Shown here in pieces: positions 24,555-37,309 of a DNA stretch of 64,000 bases (its first letter is position 1; every line of letters begins with the position of its first letter). The translations under genes and the position numbers were made by a program. The stretch is from Panorpa germanica. Lineage: Eukaryota; Arthropoda; Insecta; Mecoptera; Panorpidae. Under the pieces are notes generated by a model, which was given only the letters and a program-made list of their open reading frames with translations, was not told the origin of the DNA and searched no databases. The DNA lies in assembly GCA_963678705.1 (NCBI GenBank), contig OY783203.1, forward strand, positions 29,866,535 to 29,930,534, in the 5' to 3' direction.

Positions 24555-24983
24555 TGCCGGTTTCACACCAGAGAGACAGTTTTGTTGTCAAAAAACAAAA
24601 CAAAATCATGTTTTGTTTTATTTTAAAACAGTTCTGTTTTTCGAAAACAGACTGTTCACACTGAGCAGACTAGTTTTGTTTTTAGTGTTTTTCTGTGTGT
24701 CCCATAAAAATTATAAACATGATAAACATCAACTGACAAGCGCAAAAGTTCACAAAAAACAAAACTACATGTTCAAACCAAGCAGACTAAAAAACAACAA
24801 CAAATGTGTTTTGCTTTGATCTTTCCGACTCCAAATGGGAATGTGTTTTGTTTACTGAAACAGCAACAAAAGACAAAAATGTTTTAAGAACTGTCTCTTT
24901 GATGTAAACATTGGTGTTTTTGTTCAGAAAAATAAGTTTTTGTTCGTGTTTTATTGAACTGTCTTTCTGGTATGGAACCGACA
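24555..24983 (+). mobile_element. PIF-like MITE, family 1, copy C
   Basis: The left end TGCCGGTTTCACACCAGAGA and the right end TTTCTGGTATGGAACCGACA are inverted repeats, with TAA directly on both sides (24552-24554, 24984-24986). At 429 bp it is the cleanest copy of this family here. It starts only about 80 bases after the BEL/Pao element. Open frames within it are not coding. Confidence 0.8.
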
Positions 24984-25186
24984 TAAATGTTGTGTGTCTA
25001 ATGCCCCATGCTCAACTCTCTACTCGAAGTCCCCGTGTCCTACACTTGTCCCTCAGACATGTCTATAAGTCCAGAAACTGTCGCATCATTCTTGATAGGC
25101 CTAGCTTGAAGTCCATCATTTTACTCAAAGTATTCATAGGGTTAAATAGTTCTTAATAGTAACTAAACGAAGACACAGTAAACTAA

Positions 25187-25600
25187 TGCCGGTACCAAAC
25201 GATGCTACGAACACCACCGTTGGATGCATCGTGTGTTCGATGCTGGAACTAAGTGTGTCCAACGTTCACGCTGGAAGTAGTTCGGGCTGTTGTCGCTCCT
25301 TTAACCCGCGTCAAAAGGGATTTTTCTATCTCCACCACACACTTAATCCATATGTCATGCACTGCTGCACGAATTGGAAGGTTATATACTTGAAAGTTTC
25401 TTTATTTAGTTGAAAGTTTTTGTTAAGCAGTGTCAGTGTCAATAATATCAACAAATTAATAAAATAAATAAATCATTCGGATCAAACATTCGTTCCACCG
25501 TGTAGTAGGAAACTTGTCATGTCAATATTCCAATATTTGAGTCACATGTTGGAGGCAATTATTTGAATCAAACTTTCACCGCATCGTCTACTATATTGTC
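25187..25600 (+). mobile_element. PIF-like MITE, family 2, copy 1 (right end decayed)
   Basis: It starts TGCCGGTACCAAACGATGCT after TAA (25184-25186) and runs collinear with the reverse complement of 36118-36502. Shared motifs include GTTCGGGCTGTTG, GTGTCAATAATATCAACAAA, CATTCGTTCCACCGTGTAGT and CACCGCATCGTCT. The right terminus diverges after the last motif. It is non-coding. Confidence 0.7.
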
Positions 25601-25730
25601 TGGGTGTATTTAAAAATTGTTTCCACACAAGAAAAATGTCCACTTCTCGGTCTTGGGTGTACATGTACCTAAAACTCAACTTAATCTTTAAGTAGTTCAT
25701 ATTCACGAAATATTTTGTGCACATGCGTGA

Positions 25731-26057
25731 ATGTATTATATTTGTCGAATCAAAAGTCAAATATATCATAAGGTGATAATGCAAGTGTCAGATTTAGAGC
25801 TGAGAACTCGGGGCGCTCAAGGCATGAGGAATCTAACACAGGTCGTTAGTGCGCATGTCGGTCGCACACGCATACACACATTGGCACGAGCATTGTCTTC
25901 GCCTGTGTTTCACAAGACGTATTTCGAGTTCGAGTTAGAGATCGACTTCAGATGTAAACTTAGCAACAACGCTGCGACTGAGAATCAGCTGGCTATGATA
26001 GAGCTGCAAACCTGTAGAGACCGACTCTATTTTAGACTGATTTGCAATGAGAATTAG
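25731..26057 (+). other. Unassigned GC-richer open frame, 108 codons
   Basis: An open frame in a locally GC-rich patch, with ordinary protein-like composition (for example VVSAHVGRTRIHTLARALSS). I recognise no domain, signal peptide or membrane segment. It starts between a MITE and a microsatellite within intron 1 of CaMKII. It could be part of an unidentified mobile element, a nested gene or chance. No flanking repeats were found. Confidence 0.2.
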
Positions 26058-26128
26058 GAAATCAAAATCTATTTTTGTTTTATTTATATAAATATCTAAT
26101 ATTTATTATAAGTCCACATATGTGTGAA

Positions 26129-26234
<106 letters not shown>

Positions 26235-28535
26235 TTCTTAATACCGGATAGAAATTATACATAGAACGAGTTATACTCTACAGTGTGTGCAGTAAATCAT
26301 AGTTGATTTGCCTCCACTCCTAGAGGTGTGCCATGCCAGTCTCTATAGACCATAAACTAGAGAAGTTTGTGCAGAAATTGCATCTGCATGTGTACGAGGA
26401 AGCTGGAACTTAAGGTGGGGAGAAACATCCCAAACTAATAATCGTACACTGTTCACCGTTGGCACGAGGGTTGCAATGTCACTGGAAATCCCCTTATTAG
26501 CATACCACCATAATCACAATCGTTGATAATTATATATAATTATTTTGCTTTATTTAAACTTTAAATTATGTAAAAATAATGTTTTATAAATTTGAGATTC
26601 TGCACAAAAATTTATATGACATGGATTGCAGTTGATTCTCAAATTTACTTATTTAACATTGTCTATGTTCAACCAAAAGTTTTCACAATCTTAAACATTT
26701 CCACTTTAACTTTCATAATCATAAATGTTTTCTTGTTTTAACGCAACGGGCTTCTGAACCAATTTCTTAGAGGTATTTTGTTAAATTTTTTATTGAAATT
26801 CATAGGTTTATAAATTGGCGCTTTATTTTTTTAAATATCCAAACATTTAAAATTTGAATTTCTGTTTTGCCGCTTAATTCTCAACCGTTTTTTGGCGTCA
26901 CGGAGCAACTGTCGACTAATAAGTAATCGATTTCATTTTTCTCTGTTTACAATTTTCATTATATCGAAACTTTTACACTCTGTTGTGTAATGATACTCAT
27001 GACTCATAGAAGGCAAGAGAGTAGTAATCGAATGTGACGTCACACACTAAACTTTTTTTTATAACTTTTGATCCCTTTAATATACCGAGTTATTAAAAAA
27101 CAATTGTACATTTGAGGTCGTGATAGTCAACTTTCTGTACGTACGTGTCATGGGTGTTCAATCCCTGAACAACCATAAGATAGCTAAACTATAAAAATTG
27201 GATTTCGTAAGAACATTTGTGTAATAATTGCAAAAGTTGAAAAAGAGCTATAACTGTGATAAGAAATAACATATAAGATTCATTAAGACGAAGATTAGAG
27301 AAAAAGTGTTCAACGGATATTAGAAATGAAAGGAGGAGTTAGAAATAGAAAAAGTCAGATGAAAAAAGAAATGAAATCAATTTAGAAAAAATATTTGAAA
27401 AAAGTTTTTATATAGTTAAGAAGACAAGGATTATAGTCTTTAGTACGAAAAGAAAAAAAATCTAATCAGATAATATTGTGTGAAAATACTCGTAGGTATT
27501 GAAGCTTTATGTATCTTATTATTTTAGGTTAACGTAATGTTAGATTAGTTAGAAGAAATAACCTTGCTATAATATTTGCGATGTGTCAAGTAAATAAATA
27601 TTCTTATCCGACAATATGTAATAAACTAAAATATTCGTATAAGGTTCTTCCGGTTTACCTGTATTGTTGACTGTTCCGACAAAACTGGCAGGTAAATCGT
27701 TACGTGTATGCCCGAATAACATTGAGTAAAACATATTACATGAATTTAATTTTTGAATAGTTTTAAACATTATAGAAAAATTAGAAAATGTCTAAATAGT
27801 AAAAGTATATTTATAATAAATTTATATAGTATATAAATTATAAAGTAAAGTAAAAATATAAAGTATATTTATATAAAAGTATAGTTAATTATAAAATATG
27901 AAATAAGTTGTTATTGATAGAACAGGCTGACATTAACGTCTCAATGATCTCGACCCTCCTGCTGTCTCGTTGTTGTTTACTTCATATTGCTTTTAAATAA
28001 TTGCTTTATACTCATGCAATAGACTCATCATTAATCGAAGTATTTGTTTTCCCCACTGTAATTCAAGTGGGATCCTGGGTAATCCGTCTATTTCAGTTGC
28101 TAACCAGCTTAACTAAGACAGTTTCCTACATCGCGTGCTTTGTATTGCAAAAATGTCCCCAGAGGATTAAAAGCATTAGTATCCTTGCGTGCATTTGTGC
28201 TTTTAAACAATTTGTTATTAACTGCAGAAAATGAATGGTGTACATAGGAGCCTGCATCGTCTAGATGGGGTAGAAAATATACGGTCAATGAGATTTTTGT
28301 TAATTACTTTTGTATTTTTTCTTTAAAGCTTTGTTTTTTGTATTTATTTTGAGTGCATCAACTTTTGATAGTATTTAGCACTTGTTTAAAGTTGGTTTAT
28401 CGCATATAAAATATACTTTCTATATTTATGGCTGTATTCTCCATATAAAGAGACTCTTTGAGCTCAGATACAGTTGATAGTAACTGTAGAAGGTAATGTC
28501 GTAAACACATATGCATTAGAGGGATGTGAGGGTAA

Positions 28536-28774
28536 TTTGATAATTCAGTGACTCTTTGAATTTCCCGCGTAAATCCTATCAGCTGCCATCTATTAATAGA
28601 CTGTTTAATTTGGGCGGTAACAGATTTGGGTATAACAAAGAAGTCAACTGAAATCACTGAAACAAACTCCTATTTTGAGCGCCTTGAGATTAAATCTATT
28701 ACTTAAGGAATAAAAAATTGTTAAAACGCTGGACTAAATGTATAGAGCTTAAAGAAGACTACATTGATAAATAA
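28536..28774 (+). pseudogene. Mariner C-terminal relic with flanking repeat
   Basis: The segment ends with codons for KLLKRWTKCIELKEDYIDK and a stop at 28772-28774, the typical last residues of mariner transposases. Upstream, GATAATTCAGTGACT, GAATTTCCCGCG and GGCGGTAACAGATTTGG are shared with 55858-56212, so both are copies of one deleted element. No catalytic motif remains in this copy. Confidence 0.6.
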
Positions 28775-29360
28775 AGCGTTTTTTGCCGAAAAAAATATCT
28801 TTTATTGAAAAATAAAGCACTTTTTCAAACAAAAAACTACTCGATGAGGTAGTACTCGATAAGTTGGATGAGTCTAATAATGTAATATATGACTGGAAAG
28901 AATAGAATTTACGATTTAGGACCTAAATACCCCAAGATAGAACTGGAATTAATGTGTTCTAATCGGGCATTCTTTGTCTCCTGGCAACCATTATTTCTTG
29001 ACCTAGTTCGCTAATGTCCCTGGTGTAGATCAATCAGAAACGGTAAAATTAAATATAAAAAGTAGACGAGTTTTTGCTATAGATAAATAAAACACGCCAA
29101 GTCTGAATTCAATTCCAGATTCCGTGAAATCTGTCAGTAAAACTTTTGAGACATCTCTGTAGACCAATCATCAGGACCGGCCGGTCATCTCAAGGATGCG
29201 TTGAGCCCTATTTCCATTCACTGTTTTTACTTTTAATTTAAGATTCTAACCTTTAAATTTTGAACTTGTGAAATCTTGCGTCAGTAATATACATTATTTT
29301 GTCATAATTACTAAAGATGGTATTCATTAATTTTATATTTCACAATTTGGCTTTAGGGTT

Positions 29361-29409
29361 CCGAACACAGTGTTCGGACACACTAAAATGTGAATATTCA
29401 CATTTTTAG
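29361..29409. repeat. Two adjacent perfect or near-perfect palindromes
   Basis: CCGAACACAGTGTTCGG (29361-29377) is an 8-bp stem with one central base. It is followed at 29382-29409 by CTAAAATGTGAAT facing ATTCACATTTTTAG. No element boundaries were found around them. Confidence 0.6.
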
Positions 29410-31698
29410 GTTAGTTTCTTTCTACAAATAAATCTTACATTTGGTCCCTAGAAATCATCCGCCTCCGAACCACTTTCTTAACACGGCCGACCCTGTCTCT
29501 CATCTGTACCGTCAACAAAACTTTAGTATTGATTTATGAATAATTAAGTAATTCTACTATCAAGCATTCCCACAAACTGTACAACTGTAGACCACCACAA
29601 CCTGTCAAGCAAGAGATTAATTACCTCTTGAGAGTAGCCTCAAATCGAAAAATGTCAGACGCGAAAAAACTAAGAGTATATCTGACATTTAAGGGAGCTA
29701 TCGGAAAAACTGTGTAGATTTTGGAATTTATTTTTGAAGAAAGTTGATGGTCGATTTTTTTTAAACTTACGGAGTTTATTTATTGTACCTTAGTGTATCT
29801 CCTTAATTTTTTTCATTGACAAAAGTTGTTTATTTATCGACTTATAAAAGAAAACGTTTACGACGGTCAAATGGATGTAATCACTAAACACAAAACATGG
29901 ATGTTCTCTTACATTTTATCTAAGAATATTTCATCTAAAAGGGACTAAATAACTTTATTTTCATTTAATAATAATCCTAAAACAGGTCTATATAAAAAAA
30001 AATATGGTTAGGTTAGTGGGCAGAAAGGATGTCTTATTTATCAAAAAGGAGTATAGCAGGTCACAAAACGTTGTAATATTTAGTTAGGTGACATTATATA
30101 TGTAACAGGTGTTCAGCGAGTTTCGCTTTCCAGTAATGTGAGGGAAACTCTTCTTCTTAACCAAAAAGACATGGAATTTGGAGAAAATTCCTGCTAAATA
30201 AAATCATACTTATGTCATATAGATGTCTTTAAAAATTAGGATTACAAAGTTGTGCGACTTTGGGTTTTTTTTAAAGTTTTTACTTTGAGAGCTTAATGTA
30301 GAGTAGGTGGGTTTGCCCTAAGGAAAAACATGCTATTTGATCGTTATCGATTATTTAAATTTGAACTTGAATAGATGATTGGTTCCTAAGATGTCTTTAC
30401 TTGGAAAAAAGTATCAAGAAAAACAACTTGCCTCTTTGAGTAACTGTTTATTATTACTTGTAACTCATCAATTTTTACAATTTCGGCATATTTTAACTAA
30501 TTAATCTTGAGCGCCATCTTGAGAGGGTATTACGGATAGGCCCTTAATAAACGAAGGATCCAACAAGCAGAAGATTAAATATTTCAATTAGACGTTCCAG
30601 TATTTACCTTATTTTCGGAGGAATTAAAACTTTTAGAATAATAAATCTTTCAGAGTAACTTCTTCGTCAATAAAGTTAATTGCTATGGGATTTGGTTTCA
30701 GTTTATTCAGGGGGATGACAGGGGGATGGCGGTAAGGGATGTTTTAAAGGCGCAGTTACTCGTAATTAGCTTACATAAGGATCATTATTTTTATTTGTAT
30801 TTGAGTTACGATTATTAGAATTTATTTTGTGTTTCGTATAATTACCTACAGTGTTGGAGGTGTTACTGAAACTGTGATGTTTTAAGCTTTTAGAAAGGGC
30901 ATTACAGGGTGTAATTTTGGGTGTGATACAGAGGGAATACATTAGATCTTAATACATATTTTGATAATTAATTAGTCATAGACGGTTTAGTAATTTAATA
31001 AACTCATTTGAGGGGTTTAACTTCGAGTTTCGTTTCGTTTTGTTGAAACCTACCTGTGAAATAAATTTCTCATCTTTTATTTATGTTTCAGTTTTCAAAC
31101 TTCTTTAGCAAATTTGTGTCTTATGATGACTTGGGTTCATTTCATGTTTATAAATATATAATATAGAAAGTTAGAAAAAGTTTTAGGTATATTACTACAG
31201 TAAGATTAAGAAGACCTGTTCCAACGTCAGTGACAGTGTGTTAGTTACTTAAGACCGCTCCGAGAAAATATGAGGCCTCTCAAAATTTGCTAATTTCTAA
31301 GTTGACGGTAAATTACCTTAACGGGTTAGTCCACTTGCTGCTCGGAAAAGCTAGTATAAATAGAATATAAAATGAGTATATTTTCGTTATTAATAAATAC
31401 TATATATATTTGTGAATATATTTCTGGTAAACAAATGTAATATGAATCGAGTAGTATAAGGAAACAAATTGTGGAAATGACAACTGTTTGAAAAAATAAA
31501 TTTTTGTTGTTAAAATTTCCAGTTAAAAAATTAAATAAAAATGAACGAGGATTTCAATCGTAAATCCAATCGTATGCTACGATAAATAATTTTATAAAGA
31601 AGATATAGTGTAATTTTTATTAAAATCGGATGAGGCGTTCTCGAGATATCTTAGTTCAAAGAAAGTAGTTTCGAGAAAAACGAAAAAAATTGAATTGG

Positions 31699-31916
31699 TA
31701 TAGTTCAAATTACGAGAGTTCGGCGGCGACTCATACTTAAAACAAGTTGTGAGGTATAAACTGCCGATATTACTAAAAAGCACTGACTCACTTATTTTTC
31801 TATAATGTATATAGAAACGAATAAGATAAAATTCATTATCGTATTATAGATTTATACCACTCTTATAACCTCTTTTAACTATAAGTCGCCGCCGAACTAT
31901 CGTAATTTGAACTATA
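31699..31916. mobile_element. Small MITE with TATAGTTCAAATTACGA ends
   Basis: TATAGTTCAAATTACGAGAG then TTCGGCGGCGACT is mirrored by AGTCGCCGCCGAAC then TATCGTAATTTGAACTATA at the right end: about 33 inverted bases with one or so mismatches. The TA at each edge would fit a Tc1/mariner-type target. It is 218 bp and non-coding. Confidence 0.6.
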
Positions 31917-32240
31917 TAGGTATACTAGCTGTCCCGGCCACGCGTTGCTGTGTCTAACGTTTTTGTCATATTACATTACATAGCGCCATCTATTGAATAT
32001 TTACTCAATCTAGTCAACAGATGTCGCCATCATCGTCGCCAGATGTCATATGTCATATACAGATAATTAATAGACAAATAATTTGCAATAAGATAATAAT
32101 AAATTGAGATGTAAGCTATCCTATCTTTCAAGTTGGATCAAACTGCACACGGTGTACAAATTTGATTAAAATCGGTTAAGTAGTTTAGGAGTCCATCGCG
32201 GAGAGACAACGTGACACGTAATTTATATATATTAAGATAT
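31917..32240 (+). repeat. Degraded interspersed element of a widespread insect type
   Basis: It begins near ACTAGCTGTCCCGGCCACGC and ends AAAATCGGTTAAGTAGTTTA then GGAGTCCATCGCGGAGAGAC with an AT-rich tail. Sequences of this pattern (CTAGCTG.CCCGGC start, ATCGGTT.AGTAGTTT near the end) are common in insect genomes. I cannot assign the class reliably. Confidence 0.35.
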
Positions 32241-33025
32241 ACTGCCGTGTTGTGCTCGCTTAAAATTGCTATAACTCAAATATTATTCGGAATATTAGCG
32301 TGCGTAAACTTTTAAAATATTATTAAAAGCATTGGTAATAAATCTAAGCAAAAAAGATATTTGTTAACCCCTTAAATTCAATTGTTTTCAATCATAACTT
32401 ACTAAATTGGACCCGGTTAAACGTATGAATCCCGGTGCTCTGTTCTGACTTGTCACCTAATACAATTATCGACTTCAGGATGTTTATCTCATCTAAGTTC
32501 AATTATTCACTTTACTGTGATAAAAAATAGAACTTGTACAATGAGCAGAAGCCTAAATACGTAATGTAATACCGCTCAACGTATATTTACTAAATATTTT
32601 ACATAAAGAAGTTAACCTTCTACAAATTTTTAGGGTTATGTCAGAAAACGATATTTTATTTTATAGAAACTTATGTAACGATTGTAAACACATTACGTAA
32701 AAATATGTTATTTTTCATTGAATAGTAATACGTAAAAGATATTATATTAAATAATAGATAAAATACGAGTTTTTTAACTTTCGTTTATATAACATTGTCT
32801 TGCAAGCTTTGCATTTCCTAGCTTGCTACAACCTAAGTGTTACATATACTGCCTGGGATGTATTTAAGTAAATACCCATGATTTGTGATCAGCGGGTAAA
32901 ACATAATAAGGCTACAAAATTAAAATATGTGACAAATCTAGATATAAGAAATTTCAGTTTACTTCTGTCAGTAAGGTTATCAAACCTAAAGTGGATTTTT
33001 ATTAATTTCAGTTTCTCTTTTTCAG

Positions 33026-33120
33026 GGGGGCATTCTCTGTCGTAAGAAGATGTGTGCAGAAATCAACAGGCCATGAATTTGCAGCAAAAATAATTAATAC
33101 AAAAAAATTATCTACAAGAG
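33026..33120 (+). CDS. CaMKII: CaMKII exon 2
   Basis: A 95-base exon between a TTTTTCAG acceptor and a GTAAAT donor. Its first base completes the Lys codon of exon 1. It encodes [20 protein letters not shown] then [11 protein letters not shown] and the first base of Asp. This holds the second half of the glycine-rich loop (GKGAFSVV) and the ATP-binding lysine in AAKII. Substitutions relative to the commonest insect sequence are slight (for example GHEF, LSTRD). The length of 95 matches the known vertebrate exon, so the boundary is conserved. Confidence 0.95.
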
Positions 33121-35177
33121 GTAAATCCTAATAATAATTTAAATTATAAATGAAATACCCTTAGTATTATTTTTTGAATTTTTTCTATTTAAAATTTTCA
33201 AAAGTTAATGTGATTAAGTCTAAAAAATAAAATATTGAGAAAGCTATTGAGAAATTTATATGCATTGTTTTTTAAAATTCAACTTTTAAGTAACTTTAAA
33301 GAATATCATTTAATCGGTAAGAATTTGCAAAGAACAGGAAATTTTAAAAATGGACTTAAAAACATTGGTTTCATTCTCAACGGTTCATCTATAAATTAGT
33401 ACTTCAAGATGAATGCAATGATCTTTATCAGAGAAATAGTTATATTATAAATTTACGTAGTATTTAAATAATAATTCCTTTCTACGTATTAAGTACATAA
33501 ATGCTGCAAAATTGTTACTGAAATGTGATTCTCTGGTGCTGGTATACTCGTAATGCTATTTACAAAACGTTTATTAATGGTTTGAATGGTTTCCTACATC
33601 CACAGACCTTCGGTATGTATTTTATTAATTTATCACAAAATGACAATTCAAATTTCCCCCATAAACTATTGCGGCAGCCATGTTGAGTGCTACGATTGAA
33701 ATGTCAGTGAGTGACTGAGTGTATTGTTCTCACTAAATAATTTTATAAAAAAAACAATGTTGTCTAGAACCATAAAAGTAGTTGTGATTGTAAATAAGTG
33801 TCTAAAGAATGGTTTGAGCAAATTTTGTTCATGTTCAAACATTTTTTATTAAGACTATGTTATTAAGATGTTTGACATAACCTCAGTTCTTAAAATGTTT
33901 GACATAAGCTCAGAAATTCTTTTAACATAAACTTACAAATTGCTACTAAATAACTTCAGTGTAGTAAAAAATATAATAATGTTTGTTTAGAAATAGTTGA
34001 CAATGAATTTAAAACAATTAGTTCTTGTTTAAAATGGTGTGAAAATATTGAAGATCAGAAAAACAGAAGGCTTGTCAATATTAAAACTTCAAGTACATTC
34101 AGGTTAGAGAATTGTCCCAGCAGACAATGTTTTCACGTTCGTTACATAAATTGTTGATCGTTTGCTATGTTTACTTTTTAGACGTAATGTCTTTTTCCTT
34201 TATGAATATAATGAAATATATTTTACAATGACAGCTTCTCCATGTACATTTTCCCCTGCATATTACCTGTTCTCTGTTCGATCGTTTTATGATTCATTTA
34301 ATTAAAAAGTATTATACCGGGTGGTTTTATATTATCATACTTAGTACGCTATTTGAGGAATGATAATAACTTATTATTACGTTTTAATAAGTGTCTTACA
34401 AATATTTAAATAAGAATCTCTTTCTTTGCTGTTGTACAATAAAGTATTTCATACTATTTAGCAGATCAAGATGTCAATTACTCTTTGGTCCGATATCACT
34501 TTTTTGAGGTTAGATATTTCGAATTTTTATTGAAATACGGGAAATAGTTTCTATTGGAGTTTTGTTTTTCTTAATCAAAAACTTGACGGAGATGTTAGAT
34601 TATGTAGCTATATAAAATTTGATTTCCAAAGTTTTAATATCTTTTCTAATATTGTGACAATAAAAAATTAACTGAACCTTTAAGGTTTTGATAGCTAACT
34701 TGATCGATATATAACTATTTTCATGGGCACTTTTTAAAATAAGAGATTTTTTTGCTACTACCATCAATATCTGTTCTAATGACAGCTTCTGAAAGGCTTG
34801 CGACCAGATATATATGTATTTACAAGTTATATATAAATATATAATGAATTATATCCTAATTGTGTTGCATAAAATATATAATTGTATTATTCATTAATTT
34901 GCATATAAAATATGCACTATTATATCAACAAAGGTTTTATTATACACTTATTAGAATTTTTGTTTCTTTAATTTAGTTTTCTTTACATGGTTTTATGACA
35001 TGTATTGTTTGTTATAAATATTAGAATATTACAACGATTAAAGAATATTGATTACGATTTTTATTGATTAGTTTATTATCGTTGTAAAATATTTGAATAC
35101 CCTTAGCTAATCACTTTAATGAAATTATATTTAACATTCTACAGTCTCAGCACTAATTTAACCACATCAATGAATTC

Positions 35178-35329
35178 CAGGGGCGCACTTAAGTAACGCT
35201 CAACGCATAAATTCAAACCATCCCTACAATTTGGTTGAAAGGGCGAGAACAAATTTATGATAAGACTTTGCACTTTTTTATATTCAATTTACATTTCCGT
35301 GCTTGACTAAAAACCTATGTGCGCCCCTG
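35178..35329. mobile_element. Short hAT-type MITE
   Basis: The left end CAGGGGCGCACTTA and the right end TATGTGCGCCCCTG are inverted repeats. The 8-bp flanks ATGAATTC (35170-35177) and AAGCATTC (35330-35337) match at six of eight positions, fitting an aged hAT target duplication. 152 bp, non-coding. Confidence 0.65.
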
Positions 35330-35869
35330 AAGCATTCTCATAAAAAAAGAATATTGATTGTTTAAATGTTTTATGACCAATAAAATATTTTAGTGTTAAC
35401 CAATATTTATTTTTATTGTTCAATACAAATCAACCGTACATATAGTATTTGATTATTTTGTCAACTTATATTGTGATATATAATAAGAAATGTTACCCAG
35501 TAAACACTTTGAACGTATCTATTACGTAAATACTACTATTATGTTTATTGGGTGAATATAAAATGTCTTACTAAAAGATACACATACTTGTATTTTGTTA
35601 TTGTTATTTATCCACTCACTGTTTTAATTTTCTTTTTAATTTTGTATTTAATTTAAATTGTATAGCATATGGGTATATGCGTTCCTACACTATTTTTAAT
35701 TTAGAATTTCATTTACGTTTTCTGTGTTTTTCTAGAATCTTATTTAGGTCTAATGTTTCTAAATTAAAAATACTAAATTAAAATGCAGTAGGATTTAGTT
35801 TTAAAAGAAGTTCAATATCAGTTTGTTAAGAGTAAAGAAATAAAAATAATTTCTATTCCACATTCAATT

Positions 35870-36045
35870 TTGTCCAACTGTCGAACTGTCAAAATTAATA
35901 TTACTAACGACAGATGCGCAACAAATAAATTAACTAAACTAAAATAAAAACACAAATGTGACAAGTATTCTGAAAATCTGAAATCTAGATTAAAAATATT
36001 AAATAAGAACATAAATTAAATATCAAAACAGTGAGTAGGAATGAG
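35870..36045 (-). repeat. Interspersed repeat shared with 58240-58370
   Basis: On the minus strand this reads AGCCTCATTCCTACTCACTG and on through TTTTGATATTTAATTT and AATCTAGATTTCAG. It matches the + strand at 58240-58370 with few changes. Similar CCACTCACTGTTTT motifs recur at 35610 and 29217. Class unknown. Confidence 0.55.
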
Positions 36046-36117
36046 GCTTGTGTGAACATTGGGTTTTTTTTTTCAATTTAATGTGGCTTAGTCGTTGACT
36101 AGATTAGGTTCACATTA

Positions 36118-36502
36118 AGCCGGCTCCAGACGATGCGGTGAACGTGTGATTTAAATGTTTACCTCCAACGTGTGAGTCAAATATTGAAAGATTGACATGG
36201 AAAACTTTCTACTACACGGTGGAACGAATGTTTGATTCGAATGATTTATTTATTTGATTAATTTGTTGATATTATTGACACTGACACTGTTTAACAAAAA
36301 CTTTCAAGTAAATATAGAAACTTTCATGAATAAAACCTTCCTTCCGTTGAACGATTCGTGCAGCAGTGCATGACATGTGGATCAACTTTTGACGCGGGTC
36401 AAAAGACCAACAACAGCCCGAACTTTTTCCAGCATCGACCACACGATGCGTCAAACCATCAAGCGTTCATCAAGATGTTCGTAGCATCGTTTGGTACCGG
36501 CT
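36118..36502 (-). mobile_element. PIF-like MITE, family 2, copy 2 (complete)
   Basis: The ends AGCCGGCTCCAGACGATGCG and GTAGCATCGTTTGGTACCGG then CT are inverted repeats. They are flanked by TTA on both sides (36115-36117 and 36503-36505), the TWA target of PIF/Harbinger elements. It matches 25187-25600 in the opposite orientation. The 91-codon frame that crosses it is not a gene. Confidence 0.8.
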
Positions 36503-36717
36503 TTATGTGTGGAGCGTTGTTACTACGAACTGCTAATATTGATCAAATACAGGTGGACTTTGAAAACCATTCAATCCATTTTAAAAATAAAATTAAAAAA
36601 CGAATACGTTTGAACCTACCATACCTACCATAGAATCTTTTATTTATTTAGAATCTTAATTTTTTAAAAAATTTAACTACTATTGTATGTAATTGTAATT
36701 GTAATTATTTTTTTCAG

Positions 36718-36777
36718 ATTTCCAAAAATTAGAACGTGAAGCCCGTATCTGTAGAAAATTACAGCATCCTAATATTG
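36718..36777 (+). CDS. CaMKII: CaMKII exon 3
   Basis: A 60-base exon encoding (D)FQKLEREARICRKLQHPNI and the first base of Val, between TTTTTTTCAG and GTGAGT. This is the alphaC helix region of the kinase N-lobe; the Glu in LEREARI is the residue that pairs with the ATP-binding lysine in this family. Sequence and exon length both match CaMKII across animals. A short (AT)n tract follows about 65 bases into the next intron. Confidence 0.95.
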
Positions 36778-36842
36778 GTGAGTCTGTCTGCCATTTCTTT
36801 GTAACGATTAACGATAATAATACCTTGCTTGCAGTTAATGTT

Positions 36843-36879
36843 GTATATATATATATATATAAATATACATATATATAAA
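36843..36879. repeat. Imperfect (AT)n tract near exon 3 donor
   Basis: TA repeats with a few substitutions starting about 65 bases after the exon 3 splice donor. Confidence 0.85.
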
Positions 36880-37309
36880 TATCGTAAATTGTATATGCTA
36901 TTCTCTTGTTATTTATTGTGCCGTCTTGGAAACAATTTTAATTATTATTATTATTAGTATAAGAACGAGCATGCAATTAATAATTATTTATTTATATTAC
37001 AAAAACGCACAAAATATTTTAGAACGCTGCATTTCATTATAAAATCCTTTAGAATAAATAAACCCAAAATTTACATAACATTTTATAGTGAATAGTTACG
37101 TAAATTTTGATAAAATTTTAACCGAAAATATGTTATATAACCTATAATATTTTTTATATAAAATATTGTAAAAGTGTACATAATTAGCAATTGCAATTGT
37201 CTTTATAAATATTTCCCAATTTCCTTTCGGATTGGTTTATTTTTTTACAAATCGCGGCATAGTTACATTGAAAGCGGATTAAACTGTCCATTGTATCTGC
37301 TTACAAATG

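Larger units (their letters stand above)
33121..36717 (+). other. CaMKII: CaMKII intron 2 (about 3.6 kb)
   Basis: Bounded by GTAAAT and a T-rich TTTTTTTCAG acceptor. It contains a small hAT-type MITE (35178-35329), a repeat in inverted relation to intron 3 (35870-36045) and a PIF-like MITE (36118-36502). At 33121-35169 I see only AT-rich sequence with no recognisable element. Confidence 0.9.
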
